Positions 25,074 through 33,530 of a DNA stretch of 64,000 nucleotides are shown piece by piece. The translations under genes were made by a program, and so were the position numbers. The DNA is from JANLVI01 sp031363915. Its GTDB lineage: Bacteria; Vulcanimicrobiota; Vulcanimicrobiia; Vulcanimicrobiales; Vulcanimicrobiaceae. Position 1 is the stretch's first letter, and the number at the start of each line of letters is the position of its first letter. The stretch is from positions 1-64,000 of the forward strand of contig JANLVI010000001.1 in assembly GCA_031363915.1 (NCBI GenBank), read 5' to 3'. A model generated the notes under the pieces. The model was not told the DNA's origin, ran no database searches, and saw only the letters and a program-made list of their open reading frames with translations.

Positions 25074-26284
25074 ACGCAGAGATGATCGCCGCGCTCAAAG
25101 AGATCGAAACCGAGCGCAACATCAGCTTCGAGATGCTGCTCGAAGCGCTCGAAGCCGCGCTGATCTCGGCGTACAAACGCAATTTCGGCGGCGAGGCCAA
25201 CGCCATCGTCACGATCGATCGCAATAGCGGTGAGTACAAAGTCTACAACCGCCGCGTCGTCGTCGAGGAAGTGACCGATCCGAAGATCGAGGTCTCGAAG
25301 AAGCAGGCCGGTTCGCGCTACGAACCCGGCGACTATTACGATGAAGAAGTAACGCCCAAAGACTTTGGCCGCATCGCCGCGCAGACCGCAAAGCAGGTCA
25401 TCGTGCAGCGCATCCGCGAGGCCGAGCGCGATACGGTTTTCAATACGTACTCTGCGAAATTACACGATGTTGTTATGGGCGTCGTGCAGCGTTACGAACA
25501 GCGCAACATGTACGTGTTGCTCGATAATAAGAACGAAGCGCTGCTGCCGTTCTCCGAGCAAGTGCCGCGCGAAAACTACCGTATCAACGACCGCATCCGC
25601 GCCTACGTGCTGGACGTGCGCAAGACGAACAAAGGCCCACTCGTCGTGCTCTCACGCGCGGCCGAAGGCCTCGTTCAGCGTCTGCTCGAGTTTGAGGTGC
25701 CCGAGATTCAGGACGACATCGTGGAGATTATGGCGATCGCTCGCGAACCCGGCAGCCGCTCGAAGGTGGCCGTCAACTCGACGCGTCCTGAGATCGACCC
25801 GGTCGGCGCGTGCCTGGGGCCTAAGTCCAGTCGCATTGCCAACGTCTCAGACGAACTGCGCGGCGAGAAGATCGACGTCATCCGCTGGGCGCCCGATGCG
25901 ATCACGTTCATCGGTAATGCGCTCGCCCCGGCCAAGGTGCTCAGCGTCGAGCTTTTCGAGGACGAAGGCGTGGCCCTGGTGACCGTCCCCGATTATCAGC
26001 TCTCGCTTGCAATCGGGCGCGAAGGTCAGAACGTGCGGCTCGCCGCCCGCCTGACCGGCCGGCGTTTGGACATCACAAGCGAAGCCGATGCCGAGGAAAC
26101 GCGTGCGCGTTATCTTACCGAACGCGACGAACGCGGTGCGGATGCCGTTATCGAGGCGGGCGAAGAAGACGTTGTTTCCGCGGAGGCCGAAGAGGGCGAA
26201 ACGGCCCCGGCTGTCGACGAAGACCTTTTGCGCAAGCTCGAAGAGTTCAAGCGCGAGATGTTCAGCTCGAAGACGGACGACTAA
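25070..26284 (+). CDS. nusA: Transcription termination/antitermination factor NusA
   Basis: RNA-polymerase-associated elongation factor. Of 404 residues, 1-125 is the NusA N-terminal domain ('MIAALKEIETERNISFEMLLEALEAAL' in parts). The next segment, about 130-200, is an S1 domain ('DVVMGVVQRYEQRNMYVLLD'), and about 200-350 is tandem KH ('RSKVAVNSTRPEIDPVGACLG', 'AIGREGQNVRLAARLTG'). The tail is short and acidic; the C-terminal AR repeats of proteobacterial NusA are absent. The stop TAA forms the TAATT junction with ylxR. Confidence 0.96.
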   Translation: MNAEMIAALKEIETERNISFEMLLEALEAALISAYKRNFGGEANAIVTIDRNSGEYKVYNRRVVVEEVTDPKIEVSKKQAGSRYEPGDYYDEEVTPKDFGRIAAQTAKQVIVQRIREAERDTVFNTYSAKLHDVVMGVVQRYEQRNMYVLLDNKNEALLPFSEQVPRENYRINDRIRAYVLDVRKTNKGPLVVLSRAAEGLVQRLLEFEVPEIQDDIVEIMAIAREPGSRSKVAVNSTRPEIDPVGACLGPKSSRIANVSDELRGEKIDVIRWAPDAITFIGNALAPAKVLSVELFEDEGVALVTVPDYQLSLAIGREGQNVRLAARLTGRRLDITSEADAEETRARYLTERDERGADAVIEAGEEDVVSAEAEEGETAPAVDEDLLRKLEEFKREMFSSKTDD

Positions 26285-26547
26285 TTTCCACTCCCATCCG
26301 GACCTGTGTCGGCTGCCGCAAGCGGTCGCCGCAGTCTGACCTCCGTCGCTTCCGAAAGGCGACGGAGGGGTGGGAACCCGACGATCGGCGTCGGTTACCC
26401 GGGCGCGGGGCCTACCTGTGCTCGTTTGGCTGTGCCGAGCGGGTCGCAAAGAATCGCCGCTATCCTGGGTTAAGTAGTTCGGCTCTGCTACAATGGAATC
26501 TCATAGAGGTCTCATCTGAGGTGAGCCCTCGGGGAATCAACGAATGA
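26284..26547 (+). CDS. ylxR: YlxR (DUF448) RNA-binding protein, ATT start
   Basis: 87-residue protein between nusA and infB, the standard place of ylxR. It has the family signature: 'RTCVGCRKRSPQSDLRRF' at the N-terminus and 'PGRGAYLCSFGCAERVAKN' in the middle. No ATG, GTG or TTG exists in this frame at a place that preserves the conserved N-terminus. The frame opens with ATT at 26284, which shares its A with the nusA stop (TAATT), giving (M)STPIRTCVGC, the length expected. YlxR modulates nucleoid/RNase P functions in Bacillus. Initiation at ATT is inferred. The C-terminal ~25 residues are not family-typical. Confidence 0.85.
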   Translation: MSTPIRTCVGCRKRSPQSDLRRFRKATEGWEPDDRRRLPGRGAYLCSFGCAERVAKNRRYPGLSSSALLQWNLIEVSSEVSPRGINE

Positions 26548-26633
26548 AATAATCAATTTGCACGTCCGGGCCTGGGCCCGAGCGCGCCACATGGGAGTCG
26601 ACGCCGTCGGCAGTGCTCCTAAGAAAGCTATGA

Positions 26634-29504
26634 ATGGCTACGGCTACCGGTAAAGTCCGCATTTTTGAGCTCGCAAAAGAGCTCGGTATGTCCTCGAAAG
26701 ATCTCATCGGCCTGTTCGAACGGCTCGGTCTCGAGGCCAAAAATCAGTTAAGCGTCGTCGACCCCAAGGTCGCCGATCTCTTGCGTCTACAGCTCGGCAA
26801 AAAGGCCGCCGCTGCCAAGGCCGTACCCAAAGCTCCGGCTGCAAAGGCCGCCGCCGCGCCCATCGCCGAGGAGCCTGTCGCTGCGAGCCCCGTCGCCGCG
26901 GCCAAGGCGAAGGCCGCTCCGAAAGCTGCGCCCGCCGAAGCCGTTTCAACGCTCAAGCCCGTAACGGGACCGGCGAAGAAAGCTGCTGCCGTTGCCGCCG
27001 TTGCCGCCGCGCCGGTTGAAGACACCGCGCAGGTCGCCGCCGCGCCTGTGGCAGACGCCCCCGCTCCGGTGATTGCGCAAGCCCCGGCTGCTCCGGTTGC
27101 GGCCGAGCCAGTCGCGCCCCTCACTGCCGTAGTAGCTAGCGAACCGCCGACCGAGGAAGCGCCAGAGGCCGCCCCGGTACGTCGTGCTCCCGCGCCCAAA
27201 GCCCCCGACGTTCCGATGGTCACGCTGCGTCCGGTTCCGGCCGGTCAGGCCTCGATCGTCAAGCCGCGTCCCGCCGCGCGCCCGCCCGAGACGCCGCCGG
27301 CCGGTCCAAATTCCGCTGACCCCGGTCCCCAGACCGGCATCCCGGGTCGCCCCGGTGTTGCCCCGCGTCCGGGCCAGGGTCTTCCCGGCCAAGGCTACCA
27401 GCAGCGTCCGCTGACGCCGCCCAACCCGGATGGCGCCCCAGGCGTGCCGATGGCGAGCCGCCCGACGCGTCCCGCGTCCAACGGTCCGTTCCGTCCGCTC
27501 ACGCCGCCCGGTCCGCGGCCGTTCACACCGCGCCCCCCGGGTGCAGTCGGCAACGGTCCGACGACCCCGGGCCAAGGCCCGACCCCCAGCTCCGGCCCCG
27601 GCGGCCGCGGGCCCGGTGGTCCGCGCGGTCACCATCGCGACGATCAGTCGAAAAAAGATCGCGAAAAAGACATGTTGCTGGATAAGGCGCGCAATCGCAA
27701 GCGCTACGACTCAGCTCCCGCAGCACCGACGATTCAGCTCGAAACGATCGAAATCCCCGACTTGCTCACCGTGCAAGAATTGGCGACCTCGCTCATCATC
27801 GTGCCCGCCAAAGATATCATCAAAGAGCTCATGAAAATGGGCACGTTCGCCACGATCAACCAGTCGATTCCGTCTGACGTCGCGATTTCGGTCGCGAAGA
27901 AGTTCGGCTTCAACGCGATCGTCAAAGAAGCGGGCGATGAGGTCATCGTCGAGCAGGAAGAAGACAAGCCCGAACTGCTCACGACGCGTCCGCCGGTCGT
28001 CACCGTGCTCGGACACGTCGATCATGGGAAGACCTCGCTGCTCGATAAGATCCGCGTCGCCAACGTCGCCTCGGGCGAAGCCGGCGGCATCACGCAACGC
28101 ATCGGTGCGTACACCGTCGATCGCGACGATCGCAAGATCACGTTCATCGATACGCCCGGTCACGAAGCGTTCACCGCGATGCGCGCACGCGGCGCCAAAG
28201 TTACCGACGTTGCGATCCTCGTGGTCGCCGCCGACGACGGCGTCATGCCGCAAACGCGCGAAGCGATCAGCCACATCAAAGCGGCCGGCGTGCCGATCGT
28301 CGTTGCCATCAACAAGATGGACAAACCCGACGCATCGCCCGAGCGCGTGATGCAGCAGCTCACCGAAGAAGGCTTACAGCCCGTCGCCTGGGGCGGCAAG
28401 ATCGAAATGGTGCCGGTCTCGGCACGTACCGGAGACGGTATCGATCAACTGCTCGAAACGGTTCTGCTCGAAGCCGATCTGCGCGAACTCAAAGCGAACA
28501 AAATGCGTCGCGCATCGGGTGTCGTCATCGAATCCGCGCTGGATAAAGGCCGCGGCGCCGTCGCAACCGTGCTCATTCAAAATGGCACGCTGCGCGTTGG
28601 CGATGTGGTCGTCGTCGGCGGTGCGTTCGGTAAGATCCGCGCGCTCATGGACGACAAAGGCAAGCAAGTCAAGAAAGCGGGTCCGTCGATTCCCGTGGAG
28701 ATCATGGGTCTCTCGGATGTCCCCGCAGCCGGCGATACGCTCATGGTCGTCTCCGACGAACGCGTCGCTCGTGAAGCCGCATCGAAACGCTCGGTCAAGC
28801 GCCGCGACACCCGCATGGCCTCCACCAGCGGTCCGCGCGTCTCGCTCGAATCGTTCATGGCGATGCCGGCATCGGGCGGCTCGAAAACGCTCAACCTCAT
28901 CATCAAGGCCGACGGCCAAGGTGCTGTCGAAGCGCTACGCTCGCGCGTCGAGAGTCTTTCCAATCAAGAAGTCGACATTCGCGTGATCCTCGCCGGCGTC
29001 GGCGCGATCACTCCGAACGACGTCAACTTGGCGGCCGCCTCCAACGCCGTGCTTATCGGCTTCAACATCCGCCCGGATGAAACGGTGAAGCGCGTCTCCG
29101 AAAACGAACAGGTCGATCTGCGCTTCTATCAAGTCATCTACGATGTTGAAAACGACTTGAAAAAAGCCATGGTCGGCATGCTCGCGCCGAAATACCGCGA
29201 GGTCGTGCTCGGCCGCGCCGAAGTCCGCGAGATCTTCAAGGTCTCGAAGATCGGCACGATCGCGGGCTGCTACGTCCAGTCGGGCAAGCTCACGCGCAAT
29301 GCGAAGGTCCGCGTCGTTCGCGACTCGGCCGTCGCATTCGAAGGCGAACTCGAGTCGCTGCGCCGCTTCAAAGACGACGTCAAAGAAGTGGCTGAGAACT
29401 ACGAATGCGGCGTGCAAGTCGCACGCTTCGCCGACCTCAAAGTCGGCGACGTCATCGAAGCGTTCATGTCGGAGCTCGTCGCTCCGGAGCTGCAACCAGC
29501 CTAA
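26634..29504 (+). CDS. infB: Translation initiation factor IF-2
   Basis: GTPase that delivers initiator tRNA to the 30S subunit. 956 residues: an IF2 N-terminal helical domain (1-55, 'KVRIFELAKELGMSSKDLIGL'), then a very long Ala/Pro/Gly-rich linker (about 60-350) and a second IF2_N domain. The G domain from residue ~455 has 'VLGHVDHGKTSLLD', 'DTPGHEAFTAMRARGA' and 'AINKMDKP', followed by domains II-IV. The leader of about 85 nt after ylxR is GC-rich and can fold. A hairpin follows the gene. Given that two genes in this cluster start with AUU, its initiation role is directly relevant. Confidence 0.97.
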   Translation: MATATGKVRIFELAKELGMSSKDLIGLFERLGLEAKNQLSVVDPKVADLLRLQLGKKAAAAKAVPKAPAAKAAAAPIAEEPVAASPVAAAKAKAAPKAAPAEAVSTLKPVTGPAKKAAAVAAVAAAPVEDTAQVAAAPVADAPAPVIAQAPAAPVAAEPVAPLTAVVASEPPTEEAPEAAPVRRAPAPKAPDVPMVTLRPVPAGQASIVKPRPAARPPETPPAGPNSADPGPQTGIPGRPGVAPRPGQGLPGQGYQQRPLTPPNPDGAPGVPMASRPTRPASNGPFRPLTPPGPRPFTPRPPGAVGNGPTTPGQGPTPSSGPGGRGPGGPRGHHRDDQSKKDREKDMLLDKARNRKRYDSAPAAPTIQLETIEIPDLLTVQELATSLIIVPAKDIIKELMKMGTFATINQSIPSDVAISVAKKFGFNAIVKEAGDEVIVEQEEDKPELLTTRPPVVTVLGHVDHGKTSLLDKIRVANVASGEAGGITQRIGAYTVDRDDRKITFIDTPGHEAFTAMRARGAKVTDVAILVVAADDGVMPQTREAISHIKAAGVPIVVAINKMDKPDASPERVMQQLTEEGLQPVAWGGKIEMVPVSARTGDGIDQLLETVLLEADLRELKANKMRRASGVVIESALDKGRGAVATVLIQNGTLRVGDVVVVGGAFGKIRALMDDKGKQVKKAGPSIPVEIMGLSDVPAAGDTLMVVSDERVAREAASKRSVKRRDTRMASTSGPRVSLESFMAMPASGGSKTLNLIIKADGQGAVEALRSRVESLSNQEVDIRVILAGVGAITPNDVNLAAASNAVLIGFNIRPDETVKRVSENEQVDLRFYQVIYDVENDLKKAMVGMLAPKYREVVLGRAEVREIFKVSKIGTIAGCYVQSGKLTRNAKVRVVRDSAVAFEGELESLRRFKDDVKEVAENYECGVQVARFADLKVGDVIEAFMSELVAPELQPA

Positions 29505-29521
29505 CATGCAAAACGCGATGC

Positions 29522-29556
29522 TCGCGAACGTCTCACCAAGTGTGAGGCGCTCGCGA
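29522..29556 (+). terminator. Hairpin after infB
   Basis: A long imperfect inverted repeat with inner arms CTCAC/GTGAG and outer TCGCGA/TCGCGA encloses a CAAGT loop, followed by only a short ATTT. It may act as a partial terminator or RNA-processing site between infB and the downstream rbfA group. Confidence 0.55.
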
Positions 29557-29588
29557 ATTTCCGTTGACGACGCGGCGGTTACATTCGC

Positions 29589-29831
29589 ATGAATCCGGAA
29601 ACGTGGTTCCGCGGATCGCTTTCCGAGCGATTGAAGGCGGTTCCCGACGCCTTATTTTCGACCGTCGTCTTCGGATTCATCATCGTCGCAATCGGTTGGG
29701 TCTTCCATCCGCTGCGACCGACAAATCCAGCGCTGACGATTGGGGCATTTTTCGTTTTTGCGGCGCTTTTCAATTTTGCGGCGCCGCGTTCGGCAGTACG
29801 ATTCTTCTCGTCGTTCCGGAAGGCTAAATGA
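29589..29831 (+). CDS. Small two-helix membrane protein between infB and rbfA
   Basis: 80 residues with a short amphipathic N-terminus, two hydrophobic segments (about 23-41 and 49-64) and a basic C-terminus. I recognise no family. Its place between infB and rbfA is where other bacteria often have ylxP; this protein is unrelated by eye. The ATG lies 33 nt after the infB hairpin. It is probably a real gene by its hydrophobic pattern and codon use, but the function is unknown. Confidence 0.55.
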   Translation: MNPETWFRGSLSERLKAVPDALFSTVVFGFIIVAIGWVFHPLRPTNPALTIGAFFVFAALFNFAAPRSAVRFFSSFRKAK

Positions 29832-29871
29832 ACAAGGTAGGCGTCGGACAATTACGGATTGGACCAACTTC

Positions 29872-30222
29872 ATGAAACGCGAACGGCAAGGCCGGATCGA
29901 TAGTGCGCTTCAGCGCGCGCTCTCTAAGATTATTTCTCAAGACGTCCGTGACGTGCGGCTCGGTTTTACGACCGTGACGCGCGTTGAAATCACGCAGGAC
30001 ATGCACCATGCCAAGGTGTTCGTCTCGATCATCGGCGACCGCCATGTGGCGCGTCAGTCGATGGATGCCTTGCAGAATGCTGCGGGCTTTATTCGCGGCG
30101 AACTTGGGTCTGCCGTCGATCTGCGGCATACACCCGAGCTGATTTTCGTTGAAGATCGGTCTACTGAGAAGGCGATCGAATTGTCCCAAACCCTTGAGAA
30201 AGCGAAGGTCATCGATGAGTAG
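29872..30222 (+). CDS. rbfA: Ribosome-binding factor A
   Basis: KH-fold protein needed for 16S rRNA processing and cold adaptation. The 116 residues from ATG 29872 show 'RQGRIDSALQRALSKIISQDVRDVRLGFTTVTRVEIT' (in parts), 'HHAKVFVSIIGD' and 'LRHTPELIFVEDRSTEKAIELS', all typical. The longer open frame upstream overlaps the preceding gene and lacks similarity. It overlaps nrnA by 8 nt. Confidence 0.94.
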   Translation: MKRERQGRIDSALQRALSKIISQDVRDVRLGFTTVTRVEITQDMHHAKVFVSIIGDRHVARQSMDALQNAAGFIRGELGSAVDLRHTPELIFVEDRSTEKAIELSQTLEKAKVIDE

Positions 30223-31198
30223 TACGACGGTAGCGCGGTCCGCTTCGACCGAGGAAGTGGTAGCCGAGTTGCGGCGTCGCTCGTCGTTCATGTTCGTCTC
30301 GCACGTCAAGCCCGATGGCGACACCCTCGGAGCGGGGCTTGCACTCGGCAGCGCGCTTAAGGCGCTGGGCAAGCGCGTTGGCTACTTCCAGCAAGACCCG
30401 GTGCCGCGCAACCTACGATTCTTGGTGGATTCGGAACTCTGCTCGCGCGACGTGCCCAAGGATTTGCCCGCCGATACGCTTTGGGTATTCGGCGACATGA
30501 GCGACACCTCGCGCGCTGGTGAGTACCTGCCCGCGATCGATCGCGTGAACGTTCTCAATATCGACCATCATTTGGGCAACTCGCGTTTTGGCGAACTCAA
30601 TTACGTCCTCGAAAAAGAAGCCTCGACGGGTACGTGCGTGATGCATCTGCTGCGCGCGCTCGATGCCAAGATCACGCCCGAGATTGCAACGGCGCTGCTC
30701 ACCACGATCATGACGGACACGGGCGCGTTCATGCATACGAACACGACGACCGCCGTGCTTTCGCTCTCGGCTGAACTGATGCAACTCGGCGCCGACAAGC
30801 CGCTCATCACCGAAGAGATCTTCGCAAACAAACGTTTCGCCGCGATCAAGATTCTTGGACTCGCGCTCTCGAAAGCCAAAGTCGAGGACAACGGCCGCTA
30901 CTGTTACACCTACGTCACGCAAGAGATGCTCGACGAGTGCGGTGCCGACGGTGAAGATACCGAGGAGATCGTGCAGCATCTGCGCTCAGTCGAAGGCGTG
31001 GAAGCCGCGGCACTCTTCAAGGCTTACGACGGCGCGGTGCGTGTCAGCTTACGCAGTTCCGGCAAGATCAACGTCATGGAAGCGGCCGCGTCGCTCAACG
31101 GCGGCGGACACTTCATGGCCGCGGGGCTCACGTTCGACGGTGATTTGCAAGGGGCGATCGCGGGCGTGCACGCCGCACTCGTCGCGCAAGGACTCTAA
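30215..31198 (+). CDS. nrnA: DHH/DHHA1 phosphoesterase, NrnA-like
   Basis: Bifunctional oligoribonuclease/pAp phosphatase family, degrading nanoRNA and 3'-phosphoadenosine phosphate. The 327-residue protein has 'FMFVSHVKPDGDTLGAGLALG' (DHH motif I), 'LWVFGDMSD', 'VLNIDHHLGNSRFGELNYV' (the DHH motif), 'IMTDTGAFMHTNTT' and the DHHA1 domain with 'LNGGGHFMAAGLTF'. The ATG overlaps the end of rbfA. The stop TAA forms the TAATT junction with truB. Confidence 0.93.
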   Translation: MSSTTVARSASTEEVVAELRRRSSFMFVSHVKPDGDTLGAGLALGSALKALGKRVGYFQQDPVPRNLRFLVDSELCSRDVPKDLPADTLWVFGDMSDTSRAGEYLPAIDRVNVLNIDHHLGNSRFGELNYVLEKEASTGTCVMHLLRALDAKITPEIATALLTTIMTDTGAFMHTNTTTAVLSLSAELMQLGADKPLITEEIFANKRFAAIKILGLALSKAKVEDNGRYCYTYVTQEMLDECGADGEDTEEIVQHLRSVEGVEAAALFKAYDGAVRVSLRSSGKINVMEAAASLNGGGHFMAAGLTFDGDLQGAIAGVHAALVAQGL

Positions 31199-32067
31199 TT
31201 CTCGGTTTCGTCAACCTCTTCAAACCTGCCGGGCCGACATCGACGCAGTTCGGTGCGCGCTTGCGGCGGATTTATGGAACGCGTGAGGGCGGTAAACTGG
31301 CCGTCGGTCATTTCGGGACGCTCGATCCGCAAGCCGCAGGCGTGCTTCCCATTGCGCTCGGCAAAGCAACGCGGCTCTTACCGCTCATCACGGATCGGCG
31401 GAAAGCCTACGTCTGCACGCTCGTTCTCGGCCGCGCGACCGACACGGGCGATGCCGTCGGCGCGACGATCGCGACGGCCGATGTGCCGCGCGATTTCGGC
31501 GAACGATTCGAGGCCGTGGCGGAGGCGTTCACCGGGCCGATCCATCAGATTCCGCCGATGTTCAGTGCCCTCAAAATCGGCGGCGAGAGGCTCTACGATT
31601 TGGCGCGCGCAGGTAAGACCGTCGAACGCGCGGCGCGTCACGTAACGATTTATGCATTGACCTTGCTCGGTTTCGACGACAATTCGCTACGCCTGCGTAT
31701 CGCGTGCAGCGAAGGAACGTACATTCGCACGCTCTGCGAAGATATCGCCGAAGCCATCGGAACCGTCGGACACATGGGCGCTCTGCTTCGTGAGGCCTCG
31801 GGGCCGTTCGTGCTCTACGAATCCAAGCTGATCGAAGACGTGATGGCCGATCCGGCCGGTGCACTCGTAGCGCCGGAGAGCGTGATTCCCATTCCCACGA
31901 TCGTGCTTGACGGACGCGATGCAACGGATTTCCGCGCGGGCCGGACTGTCGCGCTTGCAATTGCGCCGGCAGAGAAACACGTCTTCGTGCGCGATCAGGC
32001 GCGGTTGCTCGTCGGTGTCGGTGAGACGGTGGGAACGCTTCTTGCGCCGCGGAAAGTTTTCGTGTGA
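31198..32067 (+). CDS. truB: tRNA pseudouridine-55 synthase TruB, ATT start
   Basis: Isomerises uridine 55 in the T-loop of tRNAs. The protein begins with '(M)LGFVNLFKPAGPTSTQFGARL', the standard TruB opening, and has catalytic Asp43 in 'GHFGTLDPQAAGVLPIALG', then 'IPPMFSALKIGGERLYDLAR' and 'CSEGTYIRTLCEDI'. Between a TGA at 31141 and the TTG at 31261 the frame has no ATG, GTG or TTG; starting at that TTG would remove the conserved N-terminus. ATT at 31198 shares its A with the nrnA stop (TAATT) and gives 289 residues, the normal size. Initiation at ATT is inferred. Confidence 0.93.
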   Translation: MLGFVNLFKPAGPTSTQFGARLRRIYGTREGGKLAVGHFGTLDPQAAGVLPIALGKATRLLPLITDRRKAYVCTLVLGRATDTGDAVGATIATADVPRDFGERFEAVAEAFTGPIHQIPPMFSALKIGGERLYDLARAGKTVERAARHVTIYALTLLGFDDNSLRLRIACSEGTYIRTLCEDIAEAIGTVGHMGALLREASGPFVLYESKLIEDVMADPAGALVAPESVIPIPTIVLDGRDATDFRAGRTVALAIAPAEKHVFVRDQARLLVGVGETVGTLLAPRKVFV

Positions 32068-33002
32068 AGATTCACTACACGATTCCGACTGACGATGCGT
32101 ATAGGGCGACGCGCGCGGCGCATCCGCTCGTTGTCGCGATTGGATTTTTCGATGGCTTTCACCGCGGGCATCGCGCGATCGTGCGCGCGTTGCTTGACGA
32201 ACGCCGCCCGGGCGAACGCGCCGCCGCCTTGACCTTCCGGAACCACCCGAGCACGCTACTGCGTCCCGGGACGGAGCCGCCGCTCATCACCACGCTCGAG
32301 GAGCGTGTCAACAATCTTGCAAACGCCGGTGTCGATGAAGCCTTCGTGCTGACGTTCGATCATCAGATCGCCTCGCAGTCGCCAAGCGAATTCATCGATA
32401 CGATGCTCATCGATAAGATCGGTGCGCGCGCGATGATCGTCGGTGAGAATTTCCGTTTTGGCGCACGGCGTGCCGGCGATGTCTCCTTCGCGCGCACGCA
32501 GCTCGAGCTACGCGGAGGCACGCTCGTGGCGGTGCCAAACGCCATGGACGAGGGAGAACGGGTCAGTAGCACGCGCGTGCGCTCGGCCCTCAAAGACGGC
32601 AACGGCGAACTCGCGGATCGCCTCCTCGGGGCGCCGTACATGGTTCGCGGGCCGGTGACCTTCGGCGCCGGGCGCGGCCACGATCTCGGCTTTCCCACCG
32701 CCAATATCGCTGTTGCGCCGGAGAAACTGCTGCCGCCCGACGGTGTCTATCAGATCGTCGGCCGCCATGACGGGCGCGATTATCGCGGCCTCGTGTCGAT
32801 CGGTACGAATCCGACCTTCGCAGGCCGCGATCGGACCGTCGAGGCCTGGCTGCTGGATTTCAACGGTTCGCTCTACGGACACGAACTAGCGCTACGCGAT
32901 TTTCGTTTCCTACGCGGGCAAATCAAATTCGATTCGGTGGAAGCGCTCCTCGAGCAAATCGATGCCGACGCCAAAACGGTCAACTTCCCGTCCTTCATCT
33001 AG
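32064..33002 (+). CDS. ribF: Bifunctional riboflavin kinase/FAD synthetase RibF
   Basis: Makes FMN and FAD. The N-terminal FAD synthetase domain contains the nucleotidyltransferase motif in 'AIGFFDGFHRGHRAIVRALL', 'GENFRFGARRAGDV' and 'VSSTRVRSALKDGNGELADRLLG'. The C-terminal riboflavin kinase domain has 'GRGHDLGFPTANIAVAPEKLLPPDGVY' (in parts) and 'SIGTNPTFAGRDRTVEAWLLDF'. 312 residues. The GTG start overlaps the truB stop (GTGA), the usual truB-ribF order. Confidence 0.95.
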   Translation: MKIHYTIPTDDAYRATRAAHPLVVAIGFFDGFHRGHRAIVRALLDERRPGERAAALTFRNHPSTLLRPGTEPPLITTLEERVNNLANAGVDEAFVLTFDHQIASQSPSEFIDTMLIDKIGARAMIVGENFRFGARRAGDVSFARTQLELRGGTLVAVPNAMDEGERVSSTRVRSALKDGNGELADRLLGAPYMVRGPVTFGAGRGHDLGFPTANIAVAPEKLLPPDGVYQIVGRHDGRDYRGLVSIGTNPTFAGRDRTVEAWLLDFNGSLYGHELALRDFRFLRGQIKFDSVEALLEQIDADAKTVNFPSFI

Positions 33003-33009
33003 GAGATTC

Positions 33010-33486
33010 ATGAAACGCCTGGCCGTCACGCTCGCCCTTTTCCTCGCACTGGCGCCGGTCGCCGCACTTGCCATTCCGCAAGTCAACAAGCCCGCGCCCG
33101 ATTTCAAGCTGAAGAATACCGCCGGAAAAGAGATCACGCTTTCGGGGCTCAAGGGTAAAGCCGTATACATAAATTTCTTTGCGACGTGGTGCCCTCCGTG
33201 CAACAAAGAGGCGCCCGATATCGCGCGTTTGGCGAAAAAATACAAGGCGAAGCTAACGACCTACGGCATCGACGAACAAGAGAGCCGCGAGAAAGCCCTC
33301 GGCTTCATCAATCAGTACAAACTCCCGTACGGCGTGCTCCTCGACGATACGCAAGTCGGTAATACATACGGCGCGCTCGGATTACCCGTGCATGTGTTCA
33401 TCGACCGGAATGGCGTCATAAAAACTTATCGGATCGGCGAAATGAACAAAGACGAAATCGAATCAGCAATCAAAGGCACGATCTAA
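33010..33486 (+). CDS. Exported TlpA/ResA-like thioredoxin
   Basis: Periplasmic thiol-disulfide oxidoreductase. It has a signal peptide (residues 1-20, ending 'AALA') and a thioredoxin fold with 'GKAVYINFFATWCPPCNKEAPD'. The CPPC active site is near residue 61, and the cis-Pro region 'LGLPVHVFIDRNGVIKTYRIG' follows. 158 residues. ATG is preceded by AGGAG 4 nt upstream. It probably reduces exported cysteines, for example in cytochrome c maturation. A decayed copy of its C-terminal part lies beyond the next gene. Confidence 0.9.
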   Translation: MKRLAVTLALFLALAPVAALAIPQVNKPAPDFKLKNTAGKEITLSGLKGKAVYINFFATWCPPCNKEAPDIARLAKKYKAKLTTYGIDEQESREKALGFINQYKLPYGVLLDDTQVGNTYGALGLPVHVFIDRNGVIKTYRIGEMNKDEIESAIKGTI

Positions 33487-33530
33487 TGGCCCAAGGACGC
33501 TACACCACGACCGTCGGATAGGAACGTCAC

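Noticed and set aside
27178..27640. Repeat-like Pro/Gly/Arg stretch as a separate gene or repeat array
   Set aside because: It is the low-complexity linker of IF-2, in frame with the conserved domains on both sides.
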